DNA of 64,000 nt from Chloroflexota bacterium (lineage in GTDB: Bacteria > Chloroflexota > UBA11872): assembly GCA_026707585.1 (NCBI GenBank), contig JAPOWQ010000040.1, positions 1-64,000 on the forward strand. Direction: 5' to 3'. This document shows, in pieces, positions 1 through 8,936 of the stretch. The notes under the pieces were generated by a model. It saw only the letters and a list, made by a program, of their open reading frames with translations. It ran no database searches and was not told the origin of the DNA. Numbering within the stretch: the stretch's first letter is position 1; every line of letters starts with the position of its first letter. A program made the translations under genes and the position numbers.

Positions 1-53
1 AGAGCGTCTGGTTGTGGCCCAGAAGGCTGGGGGTTCAAGTCCCCTCGCTCACC
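1..53 (+). tRNA. tRNA-His (GTG), 3' part only
   Basis: This is the 3' portion of a tRNA cut by the window edge. The anticodon arm is TCTGG (7-11), loop TTGTGGC (12-18) and CCAGA (19-23), giving anticodon GTG at 14-16. The T arm (GGGGG, loop TTCAAGT, CCCCT) runs 29-45, the 3' acceptor strand is 46-52, and the discriminator C at 53 is typical of tRNA-His. The CCA end is not encoded. A purine-only tract follows (about 62-99). Confidence 0.9.
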
Positions 54-105
54 CCCTTGAAGAAGGAGAGAGTGGAGAGAAGAGAGAAGAGAAGATTAGG
101 AGTCG

Positions 106-2847
106 CTAAGGGTTGGTGGCGGGGAGGTTGATGCGGGAGACGGGGGAGCAGGATTTGGATGCGGTGTACTGGATGAGGCGGACGAGGAGCGCGCGGGCGA
201 GGGGGTCGGCGCGCCCGGCCTGACTGAGGCCGAGGGTGGTGACGACGACCTTGCCCTTGCCGTAGTTGGCCTGGGCGGTGATGGCGGCTTCGTTGCCGAG
301 CCAGCCGCGGAAGGTGCCCATGAGGATGTCGCTCGGGTCGAGGCCGTCGACGGCCGGGATGACGCGGGGGGCGGCGCTGGGGACGAAGGGCGTGCTCATG
401 AGGGGTTCGGCTAGAAGCCCCTCGCGAAGTTTGGGCGCGATCCAGTCGAAGCCGGTGGACCAGTGGGACGCGAATCGGCCAGTGCGGGGGACCGAGGGCA
501 GGAACGGGGTGTCGGCGAGGTCGGCGACGATGAGGGCGGGGAGGCCGCCGGCCACCATTTCGAGGGCGTCGGCACCGCCACCGCCGGCGACGACGACGGC
601 CTGGGTGCGGACGGGCTGGGTAAGCGTGGTGCAGCCGGCTTCGGCGAGGGCGTTGGCAAGGGTGGCGACGCGATTGGTGTGGTCGACGCCGGTGAGGTAG
701 ATGCGGAGTTTGCCGTTGATGGTGGCGGCGTCGGTGGGGATGACGAGGACTTGCTCGCTTTGGTCGAGTGCAAGGCCCGGGCCGCGGATTGAGAGTTCGA
801 CATCGAGGACGCGGGCGGTTTCGATGAGGGGGGCGGTGAATTCGAAGTCGTCGATGACGGCGGGTTCGATGCCGCCGGGGATGGGGATGGTCTCGCGGCG
901 ACGGGATTCGCCGGAGACGGACCAGACGACTTCGGCGTCGCCGGCGGCGCGGGGACCGGATATGAGGGCGCGGACGGTGACGGGGCTGCCGGCCCAGGCG
1001 GAGCCGGGGAGGCCGTCGATAAGGACCACGGTCTCGTCGGCGACAGGACGCATGGCCTGCACGACGGGCTTGGGGCGGGCATGGAAGTCGGCCAATCCGT
1101 TGACTTCCCAGCCCTGGTCCATGAGTTCGGTGAGGACGAAGCCGGAGAGCCCGGAGGTGGCGCGGAGGCGAGCGACCTGCTGTCGGAATCCTTCGGCCTG
1201 GACCTGGCGGGTGGCGGCGGTGAGGTCGTCGAGGGAGGCGAAGGCCTGGCGGGCAACGGAGTTCTCGAAACGGTCAGCGAATCCGGCCTGGTCGAAGGCG
1301 AGGTCAGGGGTCCACGTACGGTCGGCGAGGAGCCAGGGGTAGGAAGGCTTCCAGTCGTGGGGCAGGCCCCAGAGGCCGAATTCGGAGAGGGCGACGGGGC
1401 GGTCGGCCGGGGCGTCGGCGTCGGCACGCTCCCAGAGGTCGGGGGGACGCGAGGCGAGCCAGTCGACGAAGGCACCGAAGTCGCGCGCGCCCTGGGGGTG
1501 GGCGGCGTAGGTGTGCATGTCGGCGAGGTCGGTATCGAGATGCAGGGCGCCGAGCATGGCGGAGTTGTCGATGACGAGGCGGGTCGGGTCGGCTTCGCGA
1601 GCGACGGCGACCCAGCGACGCAGGCGCTGGCGATGGTTGGCGTTGGCGGCGAGGTCGAGGCCCCAGCCTTCGTTGATGACCGAACGGGCGATGAGCGAGG
1701 GGTGGTGGGCATCGCGAACGGCGGCGCCCTGGAGCATGGCGGTGACATCGTCGTCGAGCCAGTCGGGGAAGGGTTCGTCCGGTTGTTGCGGGTGGCCCCA
1801 GCTTGGGAGGTCGTACCAGACGAGGAGGCCCATGCGGTCGGCGAGGGCGAGATAGCGGGGATCGGGGAGCTTGACGTGGCAGCGGACGAGGTTGAGACCG
1901 GCATCGCGGGCGACCTGGAAGCGGCGGGCCAGGGTGTCATCGCCTGGGTAGGCGTAGCCGGTGACGGGGCTGTAGTCCTGGTCGAGCGCACCGCGGAGGT
2001 AGAGGGGCTGGCCGTTTAGGCGGAGTTCGTTGTCGTCCGACTCGACGCGGCGGAAGCCGGTGGTGAAGCGGCGGGTGTGCGTGAGGCCGTCGGCGTCGAG
2101 GGTGACGTCGACGTCGTAGAGGGTGGGTGCGCCGGGCGCCCAGCGCTGGAGGTCTGGCCAGTTGTGGAGGAGTTCGCGGCCGGAGGTGAGATCGCCGGTG
2201 GCCTCGGCGGTCCACAGCGGGGTGGGGCTGTTGGCGTCGCGGACGGTTACATGGACTCGGCCATGGGTATTGGGGCTGCCGAGCACGGACAGGCGAACAG
2301 TCTGGAGGTCGTCGGCGAGGCCGGTTCGGAGGCCGGCGACGTGGTTGGGTGGGCGCTGGTCGAGCCAGACGGGTTGCCAGAGGCCGGAGCATTCGCCGTA
2401 CCAGTGCTGCTTGCCGCGCGGGATCCAGGCGGCGCGGGTTGGGGGGGCGCCGGGGGGCGTGCAGACGCCCGGGGACTGGACGGGCGTGTCCCAGACGCGA
2501 ACGGTGAGGGTGACGGTTTGGCCGTGGGCTTCCGGTGGAAGGATGGCTTCGAATGGGAGGTAGCCGCTTCGACTGCCGGCGATGTGCCGGTCGTTGATCC
2601 AGACGTCGGCGAGCCAGTCGGCGGCGCCGAACGTGACGACGGCCTGGTGGCCGGACGGAGGGGTGGGGACAGCAAGCTGGCGGCGGTACCAGTAGAAGGC
2701 GGGGCCGGTGGGTGGGTTGTGGAGGATGAGCTGGGGATAGGTCGGGAGTTCGATTTGGTGGTCGAAGGTCACATGGTCCGGGTCGGCGGAGTCGCTGATG
2801 CCGAGCCTCCAGGGACCGTGGATGCGGATGGGGCCAGAGGCAGTCAT
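106..2847 (-). CDS. Glycoside hydrolase family 2 protein (beta-galactosidase/glucuronidase-like)
   Basis: A 913-residue GH2-type enzyme that would hydrolyse beta-linked terminal sugars from glycans. The N-terminal jelly-roll domain (about residues 1-170) is followed by Ig-like domains and a TIM barrel. The acid/base glutamate sits in VINEGWG (E393) and the nucleophile glutamate in ALSEFGLWG (E489). About 300 extra C-terminal residues follow the barrel. I chose the ATG at 2847 over an in-frame codon at 2880, because the latter would overlap the divergent gene starting at 2869; homologues begin close to the jelly-roll. No signal peptide is visible, so it is probably cytoplasmic. The exact substrate cannot be read from the sequence. 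Confidence 0.85.
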   Translation of the reverse strand: MTASGPIRIHGPWRLGISDSADPDHVTFDHQIELPTYPQLILHNPPTGPAFYWYRRQLAVPTPPSGHQAVVTFGAADWLADVWINDRHIAGSRSGYLPFEAILPPEAHGQTVTLTVRVWDTPVQSPGVCTPPGAPPTRAAWIPRGKQHWYGECSGLWQPVWLDQRPPNHVAGLRTGLADDLQTVRLSVLGSPNTHGRVHVTVRDANSPTPLWTAEATGDLTSGRELLHNWPDLQRWAPGAPTLYDVDVTLDADGLTHTRRFTTGFRRVESDDNELRLNGQPLYLRGALDQDYSPVTGYAYPGDDTLARRFQVARDAGLNLVRCHVKLPDPRYLALADRMGLLVWYDLPSWGHPQQPDEPFPDWLDDDVTAMLQGAAVRDAHHPSLIARSVINEGWGLDLAANANHRQRLRRWVAVAREADPTRLVIDNSAMLGALHLDTDLADMHTYAAHPQGARDFGAFVDWLASRPPDLWERADADAPADRPVALSEFGLWGLPHDWKPSYPWLLADRTWTPDLAFDQAGFADRFENSVARQAFASLDDLTAATRQVQAEGFRQQVARLRATSGLSGFVLTELMDQGWEVNGLADFHARPKPVVQAMRPVADETVVLIDGLPGSAWAGSPVTVRALISGPRAAGDAEVVWSVSGESRRRETIPIPGGIEPAVIDDFEFTAPLIETARVLDVELSIRGPGLALDQSEQVLVIPTDAATINGKLRIYLTGVDHTNRVATLANALAEAGCTTLTQPVRTQAVVVAGGGGADALEMVAGGLPALIVADLADTPFLPSVPRTGRFASHWSTGFDWIAPKLREGLLAEPLMSTPFVPSAAPRVIPAVDGLDPSDILMGTFRGWLGNEAAITAQANYGKGKVVVTTLGLSQAGRADPLARALLVRLIQYTASKSCSPVSRINLPATNP

Positions 2848-2868
2848 CGTCTGATACCTTGACCGACG

Positions 2869-3369
2869 GTGGCCGAGCAATTCTCAGAGGCCGGGGGTGG
2901 GTCAGGTTCCCAGCCGCCGGGCGACTCCTTTGAGCGCCCCGCCGCTGGCACGTACGCGCGCCTGGCGGTTGCCGCGCTCCTGATTGCGAGCGCTGTCTTC
3001 GTACTTCTGGTCGATCGAAGCTTGAGGCGTCCGCCGGAGATTCCGGAGGTGTTGCAGCCGACGGCGGCCGCAGCCACGGCGGACCCGACGCGAGAAGCGC
3101 CGGCGGTGATACCGGTCACGCCGGAGCCGATCGTGATCGACCTGGAGGTGCCACAGGGCCCGTTCGAGCAATTGCCGACGCCAACGGTGGTTCCGGTACA
3201 TACGGAGGCACCGGCCCGATACTTTCTCGTTGCCGTGCAAAGCGGGGACACGCTGGCGGCACTGGCCAGCCGGTACGGGTATAGCTTTGAAGAGATAGCG
3301 GAGCTGAACGGCATCGACGAGCCGTACATCATCCAGATCGGCGACGAGTTGCTGTTTCCAAATCGGTAG
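2869..3369 (+). CDS. Membrane-anchored LysM domain protein
   Basis: A 166-residue protein starting with GTG. A short cytoplasmic N-terminus is followed by one membrane segment (about residues 27-48), a Pro/Thr/Ala-rich spacer and a C-terminal LysM domain (about 120-165) with the pattern V-QSGDTLAALASRYG and a final IGDELLFP. LysM domains bind N-acetylglucosamine-containing polymers such as peptidoglycan, so the protein probably sits on the outer face of the membrane and holds the wall. It is divergent from the GH2 gene with only 21 bases between start codons, so the two share a promoter region. Confidence 0.8.
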   Translation: MAEQFSEAGGGSGSQPPGDSFERPAAGTYARLAVAALLIASAVFVLLVDRSLRRPPEIPEVLQPTAAAATADPTREAPAVIPVTPEPIVIDLEVPQGPFEQLPTPTVVPVHTEAPARYFLVAVQSGDTLAALASRYGYSFEEIAELNGIDEPYIIQIGDELLFPNR

Positions 3370-3383
3370 CTGGCTTTGTCTGT

Positions 3384-3402
3384 GCCGAGGTCAGGCCTCG
3401 GC
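3384..3402. terminator. Possible bidirectional hairpin between convergent genes
   Basis: A 7-bp stem (GCCGAGG / CCTCGGC, 5-nt loop) lies at the convergent junction and overlaps the last codons of the cyclase gene. It is followed by GCTTTGTCTG. There is no long T run, so terminator activity is uncertain. GCTTTGTCTGT occurs on both sides of the stem. Confidence 0.35.
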
Positions 3403-4296
3403 GCTTTGTCTGTTGGGATCCTCGACATCCTGATCGTCCTCAGACGCGGGTGTGTCGCTGGTGGGATCCTCGGCCGAATCGGCTTCGGGTAGGGAAGCCT
3501 CGGTGTCTTGATCGGTCGAAGTGTCGGAATCGGACGGCTCGGGTGTGGACTCAGACTCGGCGGGCTCGTCAGGCTGGGGTTCGGCGGCCTGGTCCGCGGG
3601 GTCGGCTGCGGGCGGCTCGGCCTCGGGTTCCTGGTCGAGGTCGGGGTCCACCGCCAAGGCTTGCTGGGTGGGGTCGAGGCCGGGATCGAGGGCGACGAAA
3701 CGGACGGGCCAGGCGGTGACGTCGGCGGCGGGCGCGGGGAGCGCCATGAAGGCCATGCGCTCGACGCTAAGTGTCTCGGTGTTGACGAGGCCGCGGACGA
3801 CGGGAACGTCATTCTCCAACAGGGTGTTGAGGATGACGCGTTCGTCGTCGGGTTCCTGTTGGCGGCCAATTGAGATCCCGTCGGCCAGGGCGACGAGCTT
3901 GGCACCGCGGACGAAGAGCCACTGGGCGGCCTGGGCGGTGAAGCAGGGTGCGACCCCGTTGCCGCGGGCGGCGATGACGACGATGTCGCGGGTGCGGAGC
4001 TCTCGGCCAAAGATGTCTTCAAGGCGGTTGGAATCGATGTCGGGGGCATCCGCCGTGACTTCCAGGTGAGCGACCAAGCCCTCGCCGAAGAATATTTCGG
4101 GCGCGAGGCCGGATAGATCGGAGCCCCAGCGGACGTAACGGCGGGGGGCAAGGACGTGAGTGCCGACGTCCGCGTCCATTTCGATGCGGTGGGTAAGTGT
4201 TTGCGGCTGGCCGGCGCGCTCAAACTCAAGCGCGGCGAAGGCGTCAGCGACGCCATGGCGGAGAACCTTGGTGCAATCAACGACGCGGCGTGACAT
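3391..4296 (-). CDS. Putative cyclase family (kynurenine formamidase-like) protein, degenerate active site, acidic tail
   Basis: A 301-residue protein whose first about 200 residues follow the metal-dependent cyclase/formamidase fold, with GTH, LEVTADAPDID and the LADGISIG region. The family motif HxGTHxDxPxH reads DVGTHVLAPRR here, so three of the usual metal or catalytic residues are changed (first His, Asp, last His). The last about 100 residues are a low-complexity tail rich in Asp, Glu, Pro, Ser and Thr. The ATG at 4296 starts the homologous part; an upstream in-frame start at 4356 would add 20 unlike residues. Catalysis is doubtful. Confidence 0.65.
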   Translation of the reverse strand: MSRRVVDCTKVLRHGVADAFAALEFERAGQPQTLTHRIEMDADVGTHVLAPRRYVRWGSDLSGLAPEIFFGEGLVAHLEVTADAPDIDSNRLEDIFGRELRTRDIVVIAARGNGVAPCFTAQAAQWLFVRGAKLVALADGISIGRQQEPDDERVILNTLLENDVPVVRGLVNTETLSVERMAFMALPAPAADVTAWPVRFVALDPGLDPTQQALAVDPDLDQEPEAEPPAADPADQAAEPQPDEPAESESTPEPSDSDTSTDQDTEASLPEADSAEDPTSDTPASEDDQDVEDPNRQSAEA

Positions 4297-4368
4297 CAGC
4301 TCCGGGGATGAGTGGCGGTTTGAGGGATGGTGGGGCGTTAGAGCGTGCCCCGTCAATAGCTGCCTAGC

Positions 4369-5952
4369 CTATTCGATCGTGACGGCCCGTCCCCAGCCCG
4401 GTTCGGCGACCCGAATGGCGGTATTGCCGAAGGTCCGGTGGTAGAAGTCGAGGCCTTCGGCCTGGAGGTGAATCGGGATGAGGGTGCGCGGGTTGACGAT
4501 CTCGATGAAGCGTTGGAGATCGGGGCCGCTGGCGTGGCCGGAGGCGTGGAAGCCGGCGGCTTCAGCCTCGGACTCGGAATCACCGCCCAGGAAGTCCAGG
4601 CCGAGCAGATTCGTCCAATTGCGGAGGCGCTGCATGTCCAGCTGGGACTCTTCGTCGTAGGGCTCGCTGGAGGAATAGACCCAGGCGCCTGATGCCAGTT
4701 CACCGAGATCCAAGAGGCGCGTGATGTCGAAGAAGCTGAGGCAGAGGACGTAGCCGCCCGGGTTGGCGCGAACGGCGGACGGAGGCACCAGGGCGCCGGC
4801 GAACTCCTCGGTCATTTCGTCCTGCCAGGCGGTGGAGGTGGCGCGGCGGTCGTCGTAGATCAGGGGTCCGCCGAGCGGCGACGGTAACGGTGTAGCCGGA
4901 TCGACGGTGTGCATGGCCCTGAGCACCAGGGCGTCCTTCATTAGGATGACGAGCTGGCGGTTGGCGTGGCGGGCGGCGTCGAGGAAGGAGACGAGGCGTT
5001 CAATGTTGCGGGGTCCGAAGTCGGCGACGACCAGGCCGCGCGTGTGGCCGACACGGTCAACGGCGCGGGCGCGTACCTGCGCCTCGGATGCACCGCGGGG
5101 CCTGGCGGCCTGGGTGCCCTCGCAGATGAGGGCGACGAGATCGAGTTCGGCCAGTGCGTGGGCGAAGGCCCAGGTCTGGTCGGCGTGGCGTCCGTGCATG
5201 CGGATGTCGCCTGTGTAACCGATCCAGCCCGCGGAGGTTTCGACGGCGAAGCCGTGAGCGCCGGGGATGGAGTGGTCGACGGGAAAGGCGCGGACCTGGT
5301 GTCCGTCGATCTCGGACACGCCGGTCGTGATTGGGGATGTGATTGGTTCCGGGCCCGACTTGGTGTAACGGTGGATCCAGTAGGCGGCGGCGTCGGGCGA
5401 CCAGTGGGCGCCGGCCGGGAGCGCCCACGGACGCTGTTGGAAGGGAGTCCGGGAGTCGGTGACGAGAAGCCCGTCCCGCGCTACGCGGGGGCGCAGGAAG
5501 ACGGTCTGGTTGTCGTCGGTGCTCTGACCGCCATCCTGCATGGCCTTGGCAATCACGGCGGTCAGGCCGCCGGCGACGATGGGGATGTCGGGCCGGAGGA
5601 GTGAGACATAGCCGACGTGGTCGGCGTGAGCATGGCTGAGAAGGACGGCGCGCGGGTTGACGTCGTGGCGGTAGCCGGGATGACCGCGCAGGCGATCCCA
5701 AATTTGGCCGTGTTCGGAAAGGGAGTTGAGGTCGTCTCGGTACAGGCCGTCCAGCGGTGGGACCAGACCGGTGAGGAGGTAGTCGGAGAGCCCGCGGACG
5801 GTCCGCGGCCGGAGAAATTCCTCGAAGTAGGCGCCGAGGGCGCCGAAGGACATACCGAAATCGAGCAGAACCTGCCAGTCGCCGTCTTCGAGCAGCAGCT
5901 TGTTGCCGCCGATTTCGCCAGCGCCGCCGTAGGCGGTGAAGCGGACAGGCAT
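4369..5952 (-). CDS. MBL-fold metallohydrolase, RNase J / beta-CASP-like
   Basis: A 527-residue metallo-beta-lactamase-fold protein. The zinc motif LSHAHADHVGY lies about residues 105-115, GYTGDIRMHG follows about 245, and a C-terminal block contains HASGHASGPDL and IPIHLQAEG, as in beta-CASP nucleases related to RNase J. The N-terminus YGGAGEIGGNKLLLE is also RNase J-like. It may act on RNA or DNA, but whether it is a true ribonuclease cannot be decided. It ends 72 bases from the start of the cyclase gene and follows the dehydrogenase closely, so the three may be co-transcribed. Confidence 0.75.
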   Translation of the reverse strand: MPVRFTAYGGAGEIGGNKLLLEDGDWQVLLDFGMSFGALGAYFEEFLRPRTVRGLSDYLLTGLVPPLDGLYRDDLNSLSEHGQIWDRLRGHPGYRHDVNPRAVLLSHAHADHVGYVSLLRPDIPIVAGGLTAVIAKAMQDGGQSTDDNQTVFLRPRVARDGLLVTDSRTPFQQRPWALPAGAHWSPDAAAYWIHRYTKSGPEPITSPITTGVSEIDGHQVRAFPVDHSIPGAHGFAVETSAGWIGYTGDIRMHGRHADQTWAFAHALAELDLVALICEGTQAARPRGASEAQVRARAVDRVGHTRGLVVADFGPRNIERLVSFLDAARHANRQLVILMKDALVLRAMHTVDPATPLPSPLGGPLIYDDRRATSTAWQDEMTEEFAGALVPPSAVRANPGGYVLCLSFFDITRLLDLGELASGAWVYSSSEPYDEESQLDMQRLRNWTNLLGLDFLGGDSESEAEAAGFHASGHASGPDLQRFIEIVNPRTLIPIHLQAEGLDFYHRTFGNTAIRVAEPGWGRAVTIE

Positions 5953-5973
5953 CAGCGGGACGCGAGCGCTTGC

Positions 5974-6972
5974 CTAGGTCTTCAGGCGTTCGAGTACGGC
6001 GGGGTTCTGGATGGAGCGCGGGTGGCCGCCCTGGATGACGGCGGCGGCGCAGCGCAGGGCGCTTTCCGGCCCCCAGCGCGATGCCTCCTGGGAGTAGCCG
6101 GCGGAGTGCGGGGTGAGCAGGGCGTCGGGGATGTCGAGCAGGGGATTGTCCTCAGCGATCGGCTCGATTTCGGTCACGTCCAGACCGGCGCCGGCGATCT
6201 GCCCGGATTGGAGCGCGTCGACGAGGTCGGGTTCGTGGATGATGGGGCCGCGGGCGGTGTTGATGACGAAGGCGGTGGGCTTCATGCGTGCGAAGGCCTG
6301 GGCGTTGAGGCAGTGGCGAGTTTCAGGATTGAGCGGGAGGTGGACGCAGAGGTAGTCGGCGGTGGCGAGCACCTCGTCGAAATCGACCAGTTCGACATTG
6401 AGTTGCGTGGCGAGCGAGGGATCGACGTAGGGGTCGCAGGCAATGACTCGCAAGCCGAAGGCCTGGCAGCGGGTTGCGACGGCACGGGCGATGTTGCCGA
6501 ATCCGAGCAGGCCGGCTACCTGGCCGCGCAGACGCGGCCAGTGGTCCGAGGTGTCGATGGCGCCATCGCGGGTTGGAGCGCGCGTACGGCTTTCAAAGAC
6601 GGTGCGAGGCAGGCGGCGGTAGCAGGACAGGAGGAGCATGAGGGTGTGGTCGGCGACTTCCTCGATGCAGAGGTCGGGCGTGTTGCCGACCATGACGCCG
6701 TGCTCGGTGGCGGCCTCCAGGTCAATTGGGTCAACGCCGGTGGTACAGGTGATGATGGCGCGCAGGTGTGGGGCAATGGCGAAGTCTTCGGCGCCAAATG
6801 CGTCAAGGCCCACCGCGCCGGCCGTGGCGCGTGCCAGTGCGGCTCGTCGTTTTTCACTGTCCTGGATGTCAACAAAGTTGACCTGACCACCGGCTTGCTC
6901 GACTACACCGACGTGCGGGAGGAAGCGGTGGGCGTGCGCCAAGGGAACGAAGACGGTGGGTGGCTCAGCCAT
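5974..6972 (-). CDS. D-isomer-specific 2-hydroxyacid dehydrogenase (NAD-dependent)
   Basis: A 332-residue dehydrogenase of the phosphoglycerate dehydrogenase / CtBP type, which would interconvert a 2-hydroxyacid and a 2-oxoacid. The Rossmann motif is GLLGFGNIARAVA (about residues 170-182), the Arg in NTARGP and Glu in EIEP follow, and the catalytic His is in LLTPHSAG. The C-terminal domain is short, with no ACT domain. The substrate is unknown. A truncated relative occurs at 61945-62336. Confidence 0.8.
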   Translation of the reverse strand: MAEPPTVFVPLAHAHRFLPHVGVVEQAGGQVNFVDIQDSEKRRAALARATAGAVGLDAFGAEDFAIAPHLRAIITCTTGVDPIDLEAATEHGVMVGNTPDLCIEEVADHTLMLLLSCYRRLPRTVFESRTRAPTRDGAIDTSDHWPRLRGQVAGLLGFGNIARAVATRCQAFGLRVIACDPYVDPSLATQLNVELVDFDEVLATADYLCVHLPLNPETRHCLNAQAFARMKPTAFVINTARGPIIHEPDLVDALQSGQIAGAGLDVTEIEPIAEDNPLLDIPDALLTPHSAGYSQEASRWGPESALRCAAAVIQGGHPRSIQNPAVLERLKT

Positions 6973-7017
6973 TGGGAGGTCCTTCGGAGCGGGTGGTCGG
7001 TGGAGTGCCGAGGTCGG

Positions 7018-8322
7018 TCATCGGGCGTCGACGGTAACGGAGCCGGACAGTAGGTGAATCCAGGTTCGTCCCGGACGGAGTTCGAGCGGCGAGCCGTCGG
7101 GATCGAGGAACTCGGTCACGTCGGTTTCCGAGGCTCGGCGCCAGGTTCCGTCCAGGCGCGTGCCATCGCGGAAAACTGACACGGGGCCTTCGCCGGTGGT
7201 GCCGATCCAGACCGACTTGTTGCCCAGGTGGTCCTCGTCGTACTGGGTGACGCGGGCTGGGACCCATTGGGCGATCACGTTTTCCACGGCGAGCGCCTCG
7301 CCCGTGGAGGCGTCGATGTCGAGCGCGCCGCCGAGGGAGCGGCGCCAGCGGCGGGCGGCGGCGTCGAATTCGTACTCGGCCTGAAACGGTCCGCGAGATC
7401 CGGCGGGAACCGTGATTTGGGTCACGGGTCCAAGGTCGGGTTCGGCCTGGTAGAAGTGGAAGCCCCGGATTTCGCGCCGGTCGGGATGGCGCCGGGCGCC
7501 AACCTCACGTAGCGCGGGCAGGCTGGCGTACATGTTGAACGGGGCGGGGCGGCTGGCAATGCGGTAGTAGGGACGTGTCTCGTCGTAGAAGAACTGGTCG
7601 ACATCGGCCGCTGCCGAGTTGCGCAAATCCCGCATGACGGGCGGACTGGCGCCGACGTGGGCGAACAGGGCGTCGAACTGCTGGACCAGATCACGGTCGA
7701 CGAAGCGCGAGCTGCGGATGGGGCCCACACGTTCGAGGTCACTGTCCAGGAAAAAGGCGGTATAGCGGGTGACGGTGCCTTCGGTGAGGTGTTCGTAGAC
7801 CACGGCGGCGGTGCTGAGGCCGCTTTGCGGACGGGCGCCGATGGCGTTGTCGATTTTGACGGCCACGACGCGCCAGGATTTGGCCTCAGGGCTGATTCCC
7901 AGGCCCGTCAGCGGTGAGCGGATCAACGGCGGGGTTGGCGTGGGGGTTGGATCAGGCGTGGGCGGCGGGGTTGCCGGTTCGGGCGTCGGGGTTGCCGTGG
8001 GCGCCTCGGTTTGCGTCGGCGGGCGCGTGGGACGTGGGGCGGCGACTGTGGCAACTGGAGCGACTGGGGCCGCTGTAGGCGAGGTGGGGGGCGCGGCGGT
8101 TGGCTGGATTACCGCGACGGTTGCCGGCGCTGGCGTCGACAACGGCTGGGTGCGGGTTGTGGACGCCGCGGTGGGCGGTGGGGGTGACGGCGCGCCGGGC
8201 GCGGCTGCCGTGGGGGTTGGCGTTGGCGCCTCGGATTCGCCGCAGCCGGCGATCAGCAGCGCGGTTCCGCCGGCCAGGAGAGCCGCCACGCGGCGTCGCG
8301 TGAGGCGAGCCGGGCTAGGCAT
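7018..8322 (-). CDS. DUF3048 domain lipoprotein (YerB-like)
   Basis: A 434-residue secreted lipoprotein. The signal segment has an Arg-rich start (LTRRRVAALLAGGTALLIAGC) with the lipobox Cys near residue 27, then about 100 residues of Pro/Thr/Ala linker. The DUF3048 region starts near RSPLTGLGI and contains VAVKIDNAIGARPQSGL and VGPIRSSR, which are characteristic of the family. The biochemical role is unknown; the protein is exported and membrane-anchored. Confidence 0.8.
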   Translation of the reverse strand: MPSPARLTRRRVAALLAGGTALLIAGCGESEAPTPTPTAAAPGAPSPPPPTAASTTRTQPLSTPAPATVAVIQPTAAPPTSPTAAPVAPVATVAAPRPTRPPTQTEAPTATPTPEPATPPPTPDPTPTPTPPLIRSPLTGLGISPEAKSWRVVAVKIDNAIGARPQSGLSTAAVVYEHLTEGTVTRYTAFFLDSDLERVGPIRSSRFVDRDLVQQFDALFAHVGASPPVMRDLRNSAAADVDQFFYDETRPYYRIASRPAPFNMYASLPALREVGARRHPDRREIRGFHFYQAEPDLGPVTQITVPAGSRGPFQAEYEFDAAARRWRRSLGGALDIDASTGEALAVENVIAQWVPARVTQYDEDHLGNKSVWIGTTGEGPVSVFRDGTRLDGTWRRASETDVTEFLDPDGSPLELRPGRTWIHLLSGSVTVDAR

Positions 8323-8634
8323 ACAAGGTCCGCGAACTTCGGGTTGGGCTGTCGGGCATTGATACAGGATGCGGTGGGCGCCGTAGCCAATGCAACGATG
8401 CTTTTGCCAGCATCTCCTTACCTCAGGGTCATCGCCGCATGCACATTTGTGCGGTTGCTCACTGGCGTCAGGTTTACAGCCGACATGGATTCGCTGCTGA
8501 GTCAGCCCGCCCGTTGGCCAATAACCGCCCGGAACTGGGGCGCCGGTGGCTCTCGCTTGCGGAGCCGTCTGAAAGACTGTGCATCGGACGAGGCGTTACT
8601 CAGGGACCTTCTCTAGAGCGCTGCCGCTCCTGCT
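8323..8634. other. Intergenic region without a supported gene
   Basis: About 310 bases lie between the divergent lipoprotein and toxin-antitoxin operons. Short open frames run through it but none resembles a known protein or has a convincing ribosome binding site. It must hold the promoter of the leftward lipoprotein gene. The operator described next lies at its right edge. Confidence 0.5.
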
Positions 8635-8659
8635 CACTGCTATCATACTGCTAGCAGTG
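8635..8659. promoter_or_regulatory. Candidate autoregulatory operator/promoter of the VapBC-type operon
   Basis: CACTGCTA (8635-8642) and TAGCAGTG (8652-8659) form a perfect 8-bp inverted repeat. Inside it is a perfect 12-bp palindrome ACTGCTAGCAGT (8647-8658). The sequence TATCAT (8641-8646) is a good -10 hexamer lying within the repeat, so binding by the antitoxin would block it. No clear -35 is visible. Confidence 0.5.
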
Positions 8660-8675
8660 AATGTGGGGTGGCGGG

Positions 8676-8936
8676 ATGGCGACATTGCATGTGCGGCGTC
8701 TGGACGATGCAGTGGTCAGGCGGCTCAAACGACGCGCGGTCGCGAATCACCGCTCACTCGAGGGTGAAGTTCGCCACATTCTGGAGCAGGCCGCAGCCGA
8801 CGATCTGGCAGAGAGAATGCGGACATTCCGGGTCTTGTCCGAGAGGTTGCGAGCGGAGACGGTGGATGAGTCGCAGACTTCCTCACATGTCCTGATCCGG
8901 GAAGACCGGGATCGGGGCCATGGACCTGAGTGGTGA
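8676..8936 (+). CDS. FitA/VapB-like ribbon-helix-helix antitoxin
   Basis: An 86-residue protein starting MATLHVRRLDD, with the FitA-like pattern of a beta strand, then VVRRLKRRAVANHRSLEGEVRHIL (helix-helix) over residues 8-36. This fold binds DNA as a dimer, and the C-terminal half wraps the toxin. The ATG at 8676 was chosen over one at 8661 because it begins the conserved strand. It overlaps the toxin gene by one base (TGATG). It probably represses its own operon through the palindrome just upstream. Confidence 0.8.
   Translation: MATLHVRRLDDAVVRRLKRRAVANHRSLEGEVRHILEQAAADDLAERMRTFRVLSERLRAETVDESQTSSHVLIREDRDRGHGPEW

Noticed and set aside
1081-2019. Plus-strand frame of about 310 codons within the GH2 gene
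   Set aside because: Antisense to the catalytic barrel of the glycosidase; Gly/Val/Glu-rich shadow.
5617-7053. Long plus-strand frame across the MBL hydrolase and dehydrogenase genes
   Set aside because: It is antisense to two genes with clear motifs; the translation is Gly/Ala/Asp/Val shadow sequence.
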